In this document: one piece after another, positions 4,870-5,420 of the stretch
Numbering within the stretch: position 1 is the first letter of the stretch
How the letters are laid out: each line of letters starts with the position of its first letter
Origin: an uncultured beta proteobacterium
GTDB lineage: Bacteria > Pseudomonadota > Gammaproteobacteria > Burkholderiales > Burkholderiaceae_C
Reading direction: 5' to 3'
NCBI GenBank assembly: GCA_903914985.1
Contig: CAIWRE010000232.1
Coordinates: 1-5,420, forward strand
DNA length: 5,420 nt
Made by a program: the position numbers and the translations under genes
Notes under the pieces: generated by a model
What the model was told of the DNA's origin: nothing
What the model saw: the letters and a program-made list of their open reading frames with translations, nothing else
Databases searched by the model: none

Positions 4870-5420
4870 ATGACCGCCGCCACGCCTGCCCCCGCCGCCT
4901 CTTCGCCCCATGTGATGACCACCTATGGCCGCCTGCCGATCGCGCTCACGCACGGCCAGGGCTGCCGGGTGTGGGACACCCAGGGCAAGCAATACCTGGA
5001 CGCGCTAGGCGGCATTGCGGTCAACACCTTGGGCCACAACCACCCCGATTTGGTCCCGGCCCTGCAACACCAGCTCACCCAGCTGATTCACGCCTCCAAC
5101 TACTACCACATCCCGTTGCAAGAAGCCCTGGCGGCCAAGCTGGTCGAGCTCTCAGGCATGACGAACGTATTTTTCTGCTCTACCGGCCTGGAGGCCAACG
5201 AGGCCGCACTCAAACTGGCGCGCAAGTTTGGCCACGACAAGGGCATTGACCGGCCCGAAGTTGTGGTGTTTGACAAGGCCTTTCATGGCCGCAGCATTGC
5301 CACTCTGAGCGCTACCGGCAGCGCCAAAGTTCAAGCGGGTTTTGGCCCGCTGGTCGAAGGTTTCATACGCGTGCCTCTGAATGACATTGAAGCGATTAAA
5401 AAAGCCACAGCGGGCAACCC
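4870..5420 (+). CDS. argD: Acetylornithine aminotransferase (PLP-dependent, class III), 3'-truncated by window edge
   Basis: ArgD is a cytoplasmic pyridoxal-phosphate enzyme that transaminates N-acetylglutamate semialdehyde to N-acetylornithine in arginine synthesis; many also act as succinyldiaminopimelate transaminase for lysine. The first 183 residues are visible, about half of a usual 390-400. The start is ATG at 4870 with GGAG 7 nt upstream (4859-4862). An alternative Met16 begins MTTYGRLPIAL, where strong family resemblance starts, but it lacks as good a ribosome site; residues 2-13 are an Ala/Pro-rich tail. Visible motifs are LDALGGIAVNTLGHNHP (43-59), SNYYHIP (76-82), FFCSTGLEANEAALKLARK (101-119, PLP phosphate-binding loop) and FHGRS (138-142, whose Phe stacks on the cofactor). 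The loop reads STGLE where most relatives I recall have NSG followed by A, T or L and then E. The cofactor-binding Lys lies beyond the window. Other class III aminotransferases are possible but less likely. Confidence 0.93.
   Translation, partial: MTAATPAPAASSPHVMTTYGRLPIALTHGQGCRVWDTQGKQYLDALGGIAVNTLGHNHPDLVPALQHQLTQLIHASNYYHIPLQEALAAKLVELSGMTNVFFCSTGLEANEAALKLARKFGHDKGIDRPEVVVFDKAFHGRSIATLSATGSAKVQAGFGPLVEGFIRVPLNDIEAIKKATAGN

Noticed and set aside
4698..5249. Plus-strand open frame of 183 codons overlapping the start of argD.
   Set aside because: It overlaps argD in another frame; argD has the ribosome site and conserved aminotransferase motifs, and this frame has none.

Overview
This 5.4 kb, GC-rich window looks like an ordinary housekeeping stretch of a betaproteobacterial chromosome, most likely order Burkholderiales and probably family Comamonadaceae. 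That placement rests on protein wording (PanC with FVNRLQFGP, a DUF3579 protein, MurJ starting SLLKSASTVSL) and on the linkage of murJ, rpsT, a DUF3579 gene and an arginine gene, which I recall from this group. I could not run a search. I see no mobile element, CRISPR array, complete tRNA or rRNA, and no sign of recent transfer.

Layout. At 1-755 (+) is the 3' part of panC (pantothenate synthetase), its start lying off the left edge. It converges on a minus-strand pair transcribed right to left: murJ (lipid II flippase, 3224 to 1659, GTG start), then sirB1 27 bp downstream (SirB1/transglutaminase-like protein with a TPR tail, 1631 to 774). A 105 bp divergent gap separates murJ from rpsT (ribosomal protein S20, 3330-3629, +); it holds a perfect TATAAT box for rpsT. 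After rpsT come three perfect inverted repeats in a row and then a strong, probably bidirectional, Rho-independent terminator (about 3701-3727). That terminator also serves the gene converging from the right, a flavin reductase-like FMN-binding protein (4364 to 3744, -). The flavin reductase gene follows a small DUF3579 gene (4717 to 4397, -) by 32 bp, so the two probably form an operon. The DUF3579 gene is divergent from argD (acetylornithine aminotransferase, 4870 to beyond the right edge, +). The gap between them carries two mirror-image TAAAAT boxes and a terminator-like hairpin in the argD leader.

The proteins do not form one pathway: coenzyme A precursor synthesis (PanC), cell-wall precursor export (MurJ), translation (S20), arginine synthesis (ArgD), and three poorly characterised proteins. 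The points worth a second look are non-coding: the hairpin series after rpsT, the Shine-Dalgarno sequence placed in a hairpin loop before the flavin reductase gene, the symmetric divergent promoter, and the possible attenuator before argD. I do not see a convincing new multi-gene system.
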